DNA of 64,000 nucleotides from Chryseobacterium ureilyticum (GTDB taxonomy: Bacteria > Bacteroidota > Bacteroidia > Flavobacteriales > Weeksellaceae), in contig NZ_FTOL01000002.1 of assembly GCF_900156735.1 (NCBI RefSeq), forward strand, positions 708,915 through 772,914. Reading direction: 5' to 3'. Below are positions 1 through 8,290 of this stretch, in pieces. The position numbers and the translations under genes are program-made. The stretch's first letter is position 1, and the number at the start of each line of letters is the position of its first letter. The notes below the pieces were generated by a model. It saw only the letters and a list, made by a program, of their open reading frames with translations, was not told the DNA's origin and ran no database searches.

Positions 1-2
1 TT

Positions 3-2951
3 AATTTCATGACCAGTGTTCTGGCTACGGAAAACAATACTACAGTAACTATTACAGGCTACAGTCCTTCAGTTCAGTTTTCAAATGGCACAACCGGAGC
101 TACTAATCCTACAATAACCTTTACTTTAAACAAAGGGCAATCCTATATCATAGACGGGATCGGAAATATCGCCGGAAACTTTGATGGATTTATCGGAGCA
201 AAAATTACCGCAAATAAACCTGTAAATGTCACCAACGGAAACTTTAATGGTCAATATGCCGGAAATTTCTCTACCAGCTCAGATATTTTAATGGATCAAG
301 CTGTACCTGTAAACAGATTGGGAAATGAATTCGCCCTTGTAAAAGGTAACGGAAACATCGGCGCGAATATGGAAGGTGCCGTCGTTATTGCTACAGAAGA
401 CAATACTCAAATTTATGTAAATAATGAAATATTACCCGTTGCCACCATTAATACCGGAAAATATTTTGTAATTCCTGACACCAAGTACAGCAATCAGGGA
501 GGAGGTCACTTTAATTTATATATTAAAACATCTAAAAATGCTTATGTTTATCAGCTCTTAGCAGGAGGATCCAATACAGGAAATGAAGTTGCTACCGGAG
601 GATTTAATTTTATTCCTGCTCTGAACTGTTATCTACCCAAGCAGATTAATGAACTAGGTTTTATTGATGAAAACTTTGTTCTTTCAAACGGAAACCCTAC
701 AGGAATTCTTAATATTCCTACCAAACTTAATCTTATCACTGAAAGAGGTGCCATCGTTAAAGTAAACGGAATAGATCCTCCTCCTTCCAGTGGTCCTTAT
801 AACATGACAGGAACAACGAATTGGGTAACCTATGGAATACCGAATACTACCGGGACAATAACCATCACTTCTACCAAAGCAATCACAGGAGGAATTACCG
901 CTGGGAGTGATGCGGTAGGCTATGGAGGTTTTTTCGCCGGTTTCCCTACACAACCTGTCATTTTAAAATCAGGTGGAGATTGTGCCCCAGGAATAGAGCT
1001 TACAGTGGATCCTATTATTTACGATACTTACCAATGGTACAGAAACGGAATACTCATCAACGGAGCTACCGGATCATCCATCAGCCCTACACAATCCGGA
1101 TACTATACCTGCTCTGTAACTATGGGAAGCTGTGCACCTTTGGTAACTGAACGATACAAAGTACTAAATTGTACCAAATTAACAAATACCGCTTATAATG
1201 TCTGTAACACACAAGTTATTACTCCAAGTTTCAGTAATTCAACACAAACACCAGTAATAAATACTATTGCAATTACAACTCCACCCACATCAGGTACTGC
1301 TGTAATTAATCCAGCTACCGGAGCAATTACCTATACCGTAAATACACCAGGCGTAACAGGGAATGATACATTTACTTATACTTTCTGTGGGAACGATCCT
1401 GACTTCCCTGATTGTGAAACTGTAACAGTAAATATTAATATTACAGCAATTGCTGTGACGAATGCAACCTTATCTGCCTGTGATATCAATGGACAAGGAA
1501 CATTCAACTTAACAACTGCAAATGTAACTTCTGCCTCTCCTGTTACCATCACTTATTATCCAACACTAGCCGATGCCCAAACAGAGAATCCTGCAACATT
1601 AATCACTGGTAATACCTCTTATACCGCACCTAATGGGACGATCATTTATGCCGTAGTAAAAAATAGTCTTGGATGTAAAAGTATTGCACAGATAACCCTT
1701 TCTCTTTATAATAAAGCCATAGTTGTTGATAATTACACTGGAACATTTTGTGATGACAACCTTGATGGAATAGTAGAAATTACATTGTCTAATTTAACGC
1801 CCATTGTCCTGAATAATCCTACTTATTTTACAGTAAGATACTATCAGGATATAACCAATGCCAATGCCGGAAATAACAATACTCTCCCTAATAACTGGAG
1901 CTACACAGCACCTACGACAATTTACATCAGAGTAGATTCTCCTGATGGATGCGCAACAGTAATCAAACCTTTACAGCTTAGTATCGGACCGAGAGTTCCT
2001 TTATTAACAAGAGCTGTAACTCAAAGTGTATGTGATGATGATTTAGATGGTCTAAAGTCTGTAAACCTTACACAATTTATCCCTCAGTTTACATTAGACC
2101 CTGGTGTAACATATACATTTCATGAAAGTCTTGCCAATGCACGAAACAATATCAGCCCAATTGCACCAACAGTAAATATTACAAACTCTCAGACATTCTA
2201 TGTCCGTTTTGAAAAAAATGGTATCTGTCCGGAAGTTGAATCTATTAAAATTAATATTAAAATTCCTAAAAAATCAGATGTGTTAATAGATCAGAGCATC
2301 TGCCCTAAAGCAACCACTAAACTGGATGCAGGACCTGGATTTGATAAATACTTATGGAGTACCGGAGCCACCACACCTTCTATCAATAATGTTCCCGCAG
2401 GAAGTTATTGGGTAGAGCTTACCTCTAATGGCTGTACTTACAAGCAATTTGTGAATGTTACAGAATATCAGCTGCCCGTAATCAGCTCCATTGAAATTGA
2501 TGGCACAACAGTAAAAATAGGCGTAACCGGTGGTAATCCTCCTTATGAATATTCCCTTGATGGCGTAATATGGCAAACCTCAAATATTTTCAATAATGTT
2601 CCGAGGGGAGCTCACGAGGTTTTCGTTAGAGATTCTAAACTGTGTGCAGAAGTAAAAAAAGAATTTGCTATTATTAATCTTATCAATACTATTACACCTA
2701 ATGGTGACGGTCGTAATGAAGCTATAGATTACTCTGCTTTAATGGCAAACGACAACCTTGTCTTCAGAATTTTTGACAGATATGGAGCAGAAATTTTCAG
2801 AGGAAGCAGAGACAACAGATATACCTGGGACGGAAGAGTGGGTGGAAGATATGTTCCTACTGCCACTTATTGGTATTTCATTAGCTGGACAGAGTTTGGA
2901 TCTACAGTTTCCGTGAAGTATTCCAGTTGGCTACTGGTAAGGCACCGATAA
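3..2951 (+). CDS. Large secreted adhesin-like protein with T9SS type B sorting domain, 5' truncated
   Basis: The frame is open to the left edge, so the visible 980-odd residues are the C-terminal part of a longer protein; the first ATG at 9 is internal. The N-terminal ~300 visible residues resemble the IgGFc-binding-like family (phrases such as ATEDNTQIYVNN and the DQAVPV box). Next comes an Ig-like stretch (QWYRNG, then SGYYTC), a cadherin/VCBS-like strand-rich segment, and three related modules of about 85 residues whose first or central motif is CDxxxxG or CDDDLDG. The last ~90 residues form a gliding-motility-associated C-terminal domain: TPNGDGRNE, then FRIFDRYG, then TWDGR. That domain is the type B signal recognised by the type IX secretion system, so the protein should be cell-surface or released. 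Its ligand is unknown. A hairpin terminator follows at 2955. Confidence 0.85.
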   Translation, partial: NFMTSVLATENNTTVTITGYSPSVQFSNGTTGATNPTITFTLNKGQSYIIDGIGNIAGNFDGFIGAKITANKPVNVTNGNFNGQYAGNFSTSSDILMDQAVPVNRLGNEFALVKGNGNIGANMEGAVVIATEDNTQIYVNNEILPVATINTGKYFVIPDTKYSNQGGGHFNLYIKTSKNAYVYQLLAGGSNTGNEVATGGFNFIPALNCYLPKQINELGFIDENFVLSNGNPTGILNIPTKLNLITERGAIVKVNGIDPPPSSGPYNMTGTTNWVTYGIPNTTGTITITSTKAITGGITAGSDAVGYGGFFAGFPTQPVILKSGGDCAPGIELTVDPIIYDTYQWYRNGILINGATGSSISPTQSGYYTCSVTMGSCAPLVTERYKVLNCTKLTNTAYNVCNTQVITPSFSNSTQTPVINTIAITTPPTSGTAVINPATGAITYTVNTPGVTGNDTFTYTFCGNDPDFPDCETVTVNINITAIAVTNATLSACDINGQGTFNLTTANVTSASPVTITYYPTLADAQTENPATLITGNTSYTAPNGTIIYAVVKNSLGCKSIAQITLSLYNKAIVVDNYTGTFCDDNLDGIVEITLSNLTPIVLNNPTYFTVRYYQDITNANAGNNNTLPNNWSYTAPTTIYIRVDSPDGCATVIKPLQLSIGPRVPLLTRAVTQSVCDDDLDGLKSVNLTQFIPQFTLDPGVTYTFHESLANARNNISPIAPTVNITNSQTFYVRFEKNGICPEVESIKINIKIPKKSDVLIDQSICPKATTKLDAGPGFDKYLWSTGATTPSINNVPAGSYWVELTSNGCTYKQFVNVTEYQLPVISSIEIDGTTVKIGVTGGNPPYEYSLDGVIWQTSNIFNNVPRGAHEVFVRDSKLCAEVKKEFAIINLINTITPNGDGRNEAIDYSALMANDNLVFRIFDRYGAEIFRGSRDNRYTWDGRVGGRYVPTATYWYFISWTEFGSTVSVKYSSWLLVRHR

Positions 2952-2954
2952 AGG

Positions 2955-2990
2955 ATAAGGCTGGAATACTATTTTATTTCAGCCTTATTC
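2955..2990 (+). terminator. Intrinsic terminator after the adhesin gene
   Basis: A 9-bp stem (ATAAGGCTG with CAGCCTTAT) begins four bases after the stop codon and is followed by a T-rich tract. Confidence 0.7.
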
Positions 2991-3109
2991 TTTATATTTT
3001 TAACTTCCATAAACTTTTATAACACTCATTAACAAATTAATGCTAAAGTTTAATATAACTTTAACCACTATTGTTCATCTAAATAAGCACAAATTGCTGT
3101 AATTCTATG

Positions 3110-3117
3110 TAATTTTG
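3110..3117 (+). promoter_or_regulatory. -7 element TAATTTTG
   Basis: Matches the Bacteroidota -7 consensus TAnnTTTG, 8 bases upstream of the ATG at 3126, which would give a near-leaderless transcript. No clear -33 TTTG at normal spacing is visible. Confidence 0.45.
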
Positions 3118-3125
3118 CCAATTAT

Positions 3126-3920
3126 ATGAAGAAACTGTTTACTCTGTTGTTATTGATTTTTCTTACAAAAATCAGTGCTCAAACATACTCTGGAGAGGTA
3201 TTCTTAAGAGATAATTCAATCCTGTATCTTAATCAGGTATATGTTACCAACCTGAACACTCAAAAGACTGTTCTTACTGACTATAACGGCAATTTCACCG
3301 TTCCTGCAAACCCTGGGGACGTTATCCGATTTACATCTATTGTCACTGAAAGAAAAGATATAAAACTGACTCCACAATTGATGGAACAGAAAAACCTGGT
3401 AGAACTTAAGATTGCCTATTATGAAATTCAGGAAATTGTACTCAGCAGATTCAAACCTACCGGAAACCTTAGATATGATGTTAACTCACTCAGAAAAGAG
3501 GATAAAGGACTTGCTATCAAAAAGGTTATTGGACTTCCTCAACCTAAAGGTGACGGAACTTCACCGGAACTTCCTGTTGCCGGATTAAGGGATGGCGGAC
3601 TTACTTTAAGCCTCGAAAGTATTTATGATGTACTTTCCGGGGAAAGAAAGAAAAAGCAACGTTATCTTGCCTATGAAAGAATGAACAACTCTGTTACCCA
3701 GATTAAAAACTATCTTGGTAAAGATTATTTTACAAGATTTAAAATCCCTGAAAATCTGATAGATAACTTCCTGCAATTCGTTTATAGCTCAGAAAACATT
3801 GAGGCTTATGTGCTTGCCGGAAATTTTGAAGCGATAAAAATTCCTATTGAAAAATATCTCCCGATTTACCAGAGAAGATTAAGGAATTCTCATCTTCAGG
3901 AAATTGTTGACAGTAAATAA
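3126..3920 (+). CDS. Exported carboxypeptidase-regulatory-like domain protein
   Basis: This 264-residue protein has a classical signal peptide (MKK, a hydrophobic run to about residue 18, then AQT). Residues ~20-75 look like a CarboxypepD_reg-like beta-sandwich: VFLRDNSILYLNQVYVTN, then TDYNGNFTVPANPGD. This is the module often found at the N-terminus of SusC proteins and in many small Bacteroidota envelope proteins. The remaining ~190 residues are charged and predicted mainly helical, with no motif I recognise. It probably works in the periplasm or at the outer membrane. It is monocistronic: an intrinsic hairpin follows at 3941 and a -7 element sits just upstream. Its role is unknown. Confidence 0.8.
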   Translation: MKKLFTLLLLIFLTKISAQTYSGEVFLRDNSILYLNQVYVTNLNTQKTVLTDYNGNFTVPANPGDVIRFTSIVTERKDIKLTPQLMEQKNLVELKIAYYEIQEIVLSRFKPTGNLRYDVNSLRKEDKGLAIKKVIGLPQPKGDGTSPELPVAGLRDGGLTLSLESIYDVLSGERKKKQRYLAYERMNNSVTQIKNYLGKDYFTRFKIPENLIDNFLQFVYSSENIEAYVLAGNFEAIKIPIEKYLPIYQRRLRNSHLQEIVDSK

Positions 3921-3940
3921 TTCCACAAATATTTATATAT

Positions 3941-3970
3941 AAAAAATCCATGTATATACATGGATTTTTT
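3941..3970 (+). terminator. Intrinsic terminator, perfect 30-nt palindrome
   Basis: AAAAAATCCATG pairs with CATGGATTTTTT around a TATATA centre, so T-runs flank it on both strands. It closes the gene ending at 3920. Confidence 0.85.
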
Positions 3971-4157
3971 TGTTGCATAATAATAATTACTTAAACTTTA
4001 GCAAATACTTTTAGTGAATATTCAAAAATATGCGTAAATTTATATCACAATCAAGTGTTTAAAATAAAAACAATACTATTTCGTTATCATAGAAAAAGAC
4101 TAATAGACCTAAACACAGATTAAGAAAAGTACACCATTTTTAACTTAATATTTATTA

Positions 4158-4931
4158 ATGAAAAGAATACTTTTACTTATTGCCTCAGTCCTGTTTTTTA
4201 GTCTGTCTGCCCAAAAAAGAGGGAAAGACTATAGTGATATTATCAAAAGTAATAATATCTATGAAATCAATGCTTTCCTGAGAGATGCCCATCCCGATGA
4301 TCCAAGGCGTTCTGTACTGAAACCAAGGGTAATGGAACTGATGAAAGAGTATATCAAAAATGCTCATCCGGCAGACCAGAAAGTAAAAGATATGCAGGAA
4401 ATGCTTGCTTTATTACGAAGAAGACCCTCTACAAAGATTACTTTTGATGAAATGAATGCGATCATCAAGCAAAAACAGATCGCAAAATACAAAGCCGAGC
4501 TAGCTGCCAAACAATCAACCACGGTATACACTCCCAGTAATGCCCAGAATACATTTGTTGTAAATACAGCTTCAAATGCTGCTATTCCCAATGCAGAAGC
4601 CGAAGAATTCAATATGCTAATGAATATATCTCCGATTGAGCATCAGAATAAAACGGTAAAAATTCTTAATTCCTTATTTGACAATGATCCTAATGCAAAA
4701 GAATGTATTGTAATGATCCAGAATCAATCCGACTGTAATATTATCGTAAGAATGGAAGGTGTAGGAACAACCAAATATAGACTTGCCATTCCTGCTCACA
4801 GTGACAACTCAATTGTTATTGAGAAAGGACAATACCTTTTTAACAGTTTAGTTTGCGGTGCACAGTATGCTTCACAAAAAACCATTCAAGCAGCTATTAT
4901 GGTAGCACTCGGAAGTACAACAGCAAAATAA
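4158..4931 (+). CDS. Exported protein with a C-terminal domain shared with the gene at 5754 (DUF6759-like)
   Basis: This 257-residue protein begins with a signal peptide (MKRILLLIASVLFFSLSAQ). The middle is helical and charged (HPDDPRRSVLKPRVMELMKE and a KQKQIAKYKAELAAKQ segment likely to form a coil). The last ~90 residues, from about 168, form a beta-rich domain with CIVMIQNQSDCNIIVRMEG, then IPAHSDNSIVIEKGQY, then VCGAQYASQK. The same pattern (NKSRCNMVLTVSG, then IPIGSG, then MLCNSSYQS) makes up the lipoprotein at 5754-6197, on the other side of trmB. I believe this is the domain catalogued as DUF6759, common in Chryseobacterium, but the number is from memory. Two conserved cysteines may form a disulfide. 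Function is unknown. Confidence 0.8.
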   Translation: MKRILLLIASVLFFSLSAQKRGKDYSDIIKSNNIYEINAFLRDAHPDDPRRSVLKPRVMELMKEYIKNAHPADQKVKDMQEMLALLRRRPSTKITFDEMNAIIKQKQIAKYKAELAAKQSTTVYTPSNAQNTFVVNTASNAAIPNAEAEEFNMLMNISPIEHQNKTVKILNSLFDNDPNAKECIVMIQNQSDCNIIVRMEGVGTTKYRLAIPAHSDNSIVIEKGQYLFNSLVCGAQYASQKTIQAAIMVALGSTTAK

Positions 4932-5001
4932 TCAAATCAATATAATATTTTCAGCATTGGTCTTTTAGTTTTAAAAGCCCTTAATTCTATGTAAATTTTA
5001 G

Positions 5002-5009
5002 TATTTTTG
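5002..5009 (+). promoter_or_regulatory. -7 element TATTTTTG for trmB, followed by a short hairpin
   Basis: Matches TAnnTTTG. The predicted transcript starts near 5013, so nearly its whole leader is the inverted repeat AGTCATTT-TAT-AAATGACT (5011-5029) ending two bases before the ATG at 5032. No convincing -33 box was found. Confidence 0.5.
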
Positions 5010-5031
5010 CAGTCATTTTATAAATGACTCA

Positions 5032-5709
5032 ATGGGCAAGAATAAATTAGCAAGATTTGCAGAAAACAAGATACTACCAAATGTAATTCAACCTACAAGG
5101 GAAGATGCTTTAGAAGGTTTTGAATTGAAAGGAAAATGGAGAGATAATTTCTTCAAAAATGATAATCCTATCGTTCTTGAATTAGGTTGTGGTAAAGGAG
5201 AATATTCTGTAGGATTGGCAAAAACGTTCCCTGAAAAGAACTTTATCGGGGTTGACATTAAAGGAGCAAGATTTTGGTTTGGAGCTAAGGAAGCTGTGGA
5301 CAACAATATGAACAATGTGGCGTTTTTAAGAACACAGATTGAGCTTGTTGATTATTTCTTTGCAGAAAATGAAGTGGATGAAATCTGGATTACTTTTCCA
5401 GATCCACAAATTAAATATAAAAGAACAAAACATAGATTAACTCACCCTGATTTCCTAAACAGGTATAAAAAGTTTCTTAAACCAGGAGGGATTGTACATT
5501 TAAAAACAGATTCAGAGTTTCTTCATGGCTACACTTTAGGATATTTACAGGGAGCCGGATATGAGATCATTTCTGCTCACCATGATATCTATGGAGCACC
5601 AGAATATGATCCTAACACGGAGCATTTGAGAGACATCAAAACATATTATGAAGAACTGTTCTCTTCCAAAGGCAAAACAATTACTTATATCAAATTCCGT
5701 ATCAACTAA
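5032..5709 (+). CDS. trmB: tRNA (guanine-N7-)-methyltransferase
   Basis: TrmB methylates N7 of G46 in the variable loop of tRNAs using S-adenosylmethionine. The 225-residue length is normal for the family. The SAM-binding motif I is VLELGCGKGEYS (around residues 48-59) followed by the acidic GVDIKGAR segment (73-80). The TrmB signature WITFPDPQIKYKRTKHR lies near residues 119-135, and HLKTDS follows in the catalytic fold. It acts alone in the cytoplasm. The ATG at 5032 is chosen because it follows directly on the -7 element and leader hairpin; the first residues MGKNKLARF are typical of flavobacterial TrmB. The lipoprotein gene starts 44 bases downstream with no terminator between, so the two may be co-transcribed. 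Confidence 0.95.
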   Translation: MGKNKLARFAENKILPNVIQPTREDALEGFELKGKWRDNFFKNDNPIVLELGCGKGEYSVGLAKTFPEKNFIGVDIKGARFWFGAKEAVDNNMNNVAFLRTQIELVDYFFAENEVDEIWITFPDPQIKYKRTKHRLTHPDFLNRYKKFLKPGGIVHLKTDSEFLHGYTLGYLQGAGYEIISAHHDIYGAPEYDPNTEHLRDIKTYYEELFSSKGKTITYIKFRIN

Positions 5710-5753
5710 TGAACTGATTCAGTTTATTATCTAACAAGGAAAAATAAAACGGT

Positions 5754-6197
5754 ATGAAAAAGCTATTCATTCTCGCAGGAGTATCACTGATTCTTACCAG
5801 CTGTAATGTGAATTACGGTGGTTACCCTATAAGGAATCCTTATCCTACCAATAATCGTGGTAATGCCGGTAATGCTGCCAATGCGGAAAGAGAATATAAT
5901 GAGCTTATCAAAACTTATAAGCCGGAGACCGCAGATGTTTTGAATGATCTACTTAATGATGATGATCCCGGTAATCCCCGAACCTCAATTTCTGTGGAAA
6001 ATAAGTCACGTTGTAACATGGTACTGACAGTAAGTGGAAATAATTTCTTTAAAAAGATTCCTATAGGTTCAGGAAAAATAGGATATACAATGGTTCCTAA
6101 AAATCAAAACTATAGGTTGTCCGGAATGCTTTGTAATTCATCTTATCAATCTACAAAGTTTATTACCAGTTCATACTCAATAAAGCTTACCAATTAA
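5754..6197 (+). CDS. Small lipoprotein, DUF6759-like domain
   Basis: This 147-residue protein has a lipoprotein signal: MKKLFILAGVSLILTSC, with Cys17 as the lipidated residue. A low-complexity Asn/Gly/Ala linker follows (NRGNAGNAANAE). The C-terminal ~75 residues (ISVENKSRCNMVLTVSG, then KKIPIGSGKIGY, then SGMLCNSSYQSTKF) repeat the domain that ends the protein at 4158-4931. The pair therefore looks like a duplication that now brackets trmB. It likely sits in the outer or inner membrane facing the periplasm. The residues after the Cys (NVNYG) do not clearly match a surface-export signal. A strong terminator follows. No function can be assigned. Confidence 0.8.
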   Translation: MKKLFILAGVSLILTSCNVNYGGYPIRNPYPTNNRGNAGNAANAEREYNELIKTYKPETADVLNDLLNDDDPGNPRTSISVENKSRCNMVLTVSGNNFFKKIPIGSGKIGYTMVPKNQNYRLSGMLCNSSYQSTKFITSSYSIKLTN

Positions 6198-6202
6198 AAT
6201 AA

Positions 6203-6236
6203 AAAACCCACAGAATATACTGTGGGTTTTCTTTTT
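6203..6236 (+). terminator. Intrinsic terminator
   Basis: AAAACCCACAG pairs with CTGTGGGTTTT over an AATATA loop, ending in a T/C-rich tail just past the lipoprotein stop codon. Confidence 0.9.
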
Positions 6237-6342
6237 CAGAAGTTACACGGTCAATGGCAATGTTTATTTTATTAATAATACTTATAAACCATTAATATCT
6301 GACATCGTAAAAGACAATGCTTAAATTCATTTCGTATAAACA

Positions 6343-6373
6343 AAAAAACGCTGGACCGAAATCCAGCGTTTTT
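6343..6373 (-). terminator. Intrinsic terminator of the ribosomal protein operon
   Basis: On the minus strand AACGCTGGAT pairs with TCCAGCGTT and is followed by a run of T. It lies 24 bases past the rpsB stop, so the operon ends at rpsB. Confidence 0.88.
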
Positions 6374-6396
6374 CCTATATTAAAGAAAATCTTTAA

Positions 6397-7158
6397 TTAT
6401 TCTGCATCGAAATCAGCATCTGTATCAGCAGACACCTTTTCTCCTTCTTCTTTAGATTTTTCTTTATCAGCTTTTCTTTGAGACTGACCTTCTTTGATAG
6501 AATCAGAAACAATGCTTAAGATCATATCGATAGATTTAGAAGCATCATCGTTTCCTGGGATAACGAAATCTACTTTTCTAGGATCAGAGTTTGTATCAAC
6601 GATACCGAAAACTGGAATACCAAGTTTCTTAGCTTCAGTTACCGCGATGTGCTCTCTTAAGATATCAACTACAAAAATTGCAGAAGGAAGTCTAACCATG
6701 TCAGAGATAGAACCTAAGTTTTTCTCTAAGTTAGCTCTTTGTCTGTCAACTTGTAATCTTTCTTTTTTAGATAAAGTTTCGAACGTACCGTCTTTTTTCA
6801 TTTTGTCGATAGAGTTCATCTTCTTTACCGCCTTTCTGATAGTAACGAAGTTCGTTAACATACCTCCAGGCCATCTTTCTGTAATATAAGGCATATTAAG
6901 TTCAGAAGCGTGTTTTGCAACAACTTCTTTCGCTTGCTTCTTAGTAGCTACGAAAAGAACTTTTTTACCTGCAGAAGTTAATTTTTCTAAAGCGCTGCAC
7001 GCTTCATCTAATTTAACTGCTGTTTTATGTAAGTCTACAATGTGAATACCGTTCTTCTCCATAAAAATGTATGGAGCCATATTTGGATTCCACTTTCTAG
7101 TCATGTGACCGAAGTGTACGCCAGCCTCTAAAAGGTCTTTTACATTTGCTTTTGCCAT
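6397..7158 (-). CDS. rpsB: 30S ribosomal protein S2
   Basis: S2 is a primary component of the small-subunit body and helps bind S1. The 253-residue product carries the family hallmarks: LLEAGVHFGHMTRKWNP near the N-terminus, then FVATKKQAKE, the RWPGGMLTNF box, and the PVFGIVDTNSDP signature. The C-terminal ~30 residues are an acidic and lysine-rich extension (KEEGEKVSADTDADFDAE), normal for this phylum. It is the last gene of a minus-strand operon rplM-rpsI-rpsB but is separated from rpsI by an unusual 207-base spacer with 7-nt periodic sequence. The gene usually next, tsf, is absent; a terminator comes instead. Confidence 0.98.
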   Translation of the reverse strand: MAKANVKDLLEAGVHFGHMTRKWNPNMAPYIFMEKNGIHIVDLHKTAVKLDEACSALEKLTSAGKKVLFVATKKQAKEVVAKHASELNMPYITERWPGGMLTNFVTIRKAVKKMNSIDKMKKDGTFETLSKKERLQVDRQRANLEKNLGSISDMVRLPSAIFVVDILREHIAVTEAKKLGIPVFGIVDTNSDPRKVDFVIPGNDDASKSIDMILSIVSDSIKEGQSQRKADKEKSKEEGEKVSADTDADFDAE

Positions 7159-7243
7159 GTTTTCTGTTTTTGTTAGTTTACTTTCCGTTTTTTAAACAAT
7201 CAACAACTTCTTTAGATGGGAGAAGCGTTTGGATGCTAAACGT

Positions 7244-7292
7244 AACGGGCAATGGGCGGTCTGCTTATTGCTTTTGGCAATGGGCTTTTCGC
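7244..7292 (+). repeat. Heptad-periodic array, seven units ending in GC
   Basis: The stretch splits into seven consecutive 7-mers, each ending in GC: AACGGGC, AATGGGC, GGTCTGC, TTATTGC, TTTTGGC, AATGGGC, TTTTCGC. AATGGGC occurs twice. It lies in the rpsI-rpsB spacer, faces the array at 7331, and is locally much richer in G and C than other spacers. Confidence 0.75.
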
Positions 7293-7330
7293 CGAGATTA
7301 AGTTTAAATAAAATGTAGTACATTTCTGTA

Positions 7331-7360
7331 GCCAATAGCCGATAGCCATTCGCCAACAGC
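7331..7360 (-). repeat. Heptad-periodic array, four GCCnnnn units
   Basis: On the plus strand the units are GCCAATA, GCCGATA, GCCATTC, GCCAACA and a final GC; on the transcribed minus strand they read as nnnnGGC units. They can pair imperfectly with the array at 7244-7292 in the rpsI-rpsB transcript (TTGGC with GCCAA, AATGGC with GCCATT-like segments). The two arrays are separated by about 38 AT-rich bases. Confidence 0.75.
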
Positions 7361-7365
7361 AAATC

Positions 7366-7752
7366 TTAACGTTTTGAGAATTGGAATCTCTTTCTTGCTT
7401 TTTTCTGACCTGGCTTCTTTCTTTCCACCATTCTTGCGTCTCTTGTAAGTAAACCAGCTGGCTTTAATGCTAATCTGAACTCAGCGTTGATTTCGCATAA
7501 AGCTCTTGAAATACCTAATCTGATAGCCTCTGCCTGACCTGTATTTCCACCACCGAATACGTTTACGGTAACGTCATACTGACCAACAGTCTCAGAAAGG
7601 ATGAACGGTTGGTTTAATTTGTAAACCATCACGTCTGTAGAGAAATATTCTTTAGCATCTTTACCGTTTACTGTAATGTTTCCAGAACCTGGTCTTACAT
7701 AAACTCTTGCTACAGAAGTTTTTCTTCTTCCGATTTTGTGAACTATAGACAT
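7366..7752 (-). CDS. rpsI: 30S ribosomal protein S9
   Basis: S9 lines the P-site side of the 30S head, and its C-terminal tail touches P-site tRNA. The 128-residue protein shows the family motifs: [18 protein letters not shown] at the start, [20 protein letters not shown] in the middle, and the basic tail ending RKRFQFSKR. The last three residues SKR are the conserved tRNA-contacting end. It lies six bases downstream of rplM, the usual pairing, and is co-transcribed with it from the promoter at 8261-8290. Length and start are standard. Confidence 0.98.
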   Translation of the reverse strand: MSIVHKIGRRKTSVARVYVRPGSGNITVNGKDAKEYFSTDVMVYKLNQPFILSETVGQYDVTVNVFGGGNTGQAEAIRLGISRALCEINAEFRLALKPAGLLTRDARMVERKKPGQKKARKRFQFSKR

Positions 7753-7758
7753 AATTAA

Positions 7759-8214
7759 TTATTTAAATTCGTTAACATTAATTGTTTTAGGCTGTTGAGC
7801 TTCATGTTTGTGCTCAGTTCCTTCATATAAATAAAGGTTCTTAAGGATAGCAGCTCCTAATCTGTTTTTAGGTAACATACCTTTTACAGACTTCTCTAAT
7901 ACCTTTAAAGAATCTTTCTTTTGAAGTTCAGCCGCAGTCATAGACTTCTGTCCACCAGGGTATCCTGTATGCCAGATATAAGTCTTATCAGCCCACTTGT
8001 TTCCGGAAAGTGTAATTTTCCCAGCATTCAAAACGATTACGTTATCACCACAATCTACGTGAGGTGTAAAGTTCGTTTTGTGCTTACCTCTCAAAATCTT
8101 TGCAACCGTAGAAGCTAGTCTTCCTAACGGCTGTCCTTCAGCGTCTACCACAACCCATTCTTTATTAGCAGTAGCTTTGTTCGCTGAAACAGTTTTGTAA
8201 CTTAATGTATTCAC
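7759..8214 (-). CDS. rplM: 50S ribosomal protein L13
   Basis: L13 is an early-assembly large-subunit protein. The 151-residue product has the typical VVDAEGQPLGRLASTVAKIL, then LRGKHKTNFTPHVDCGDNV and the LKVLEKSVKGMLPKNRLG signature. It is the first gene of the operon with rpsI and rpsB. The ATG at 8214 is supported by a complete Bacteroidota promoter whose -7 box ends about 47 bases upstream. In other bacteria L13 can take part in feedback control, but no obvious structured leader is visible in the ~40-base leader here. Confidence 0.98.
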   Translation of the reverse strand: MNTLSYKTVSANKATANKEWVVVDAEGQPLGRLASTVAKILRGKHKTNFTPHVDCGDNVIVLNAGKITLSGNKWADKTYIWHTGYPGGQKSMTAAELQKKDSLKVLEKSVKGMLPKNRLGAAILKNLYLYEGTEHKHEAQQPKTINVNEFK

Positions 8215-8260
8215 ACGTTTTAGTTAAAGATTAAACATAATTTACCCCTAAAAGGGTGTG

Positions 8261-8290
8261 CAAAGGTACAAATTATTTTCGTAACCCAAA
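8261..8290 (-). promoter_or_regulatory. Promoter of the rplM-rpsI-rpsB operon
   Basis: On the minus strand the -7 element TACCTTTG (8261-8268) and the -33 element TTTG (8287-8290) are separated by 18 bases, close to the Bacteroidota sigma-ABfr consensus. Transcription should start near 8256. Confidence 0.75.
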
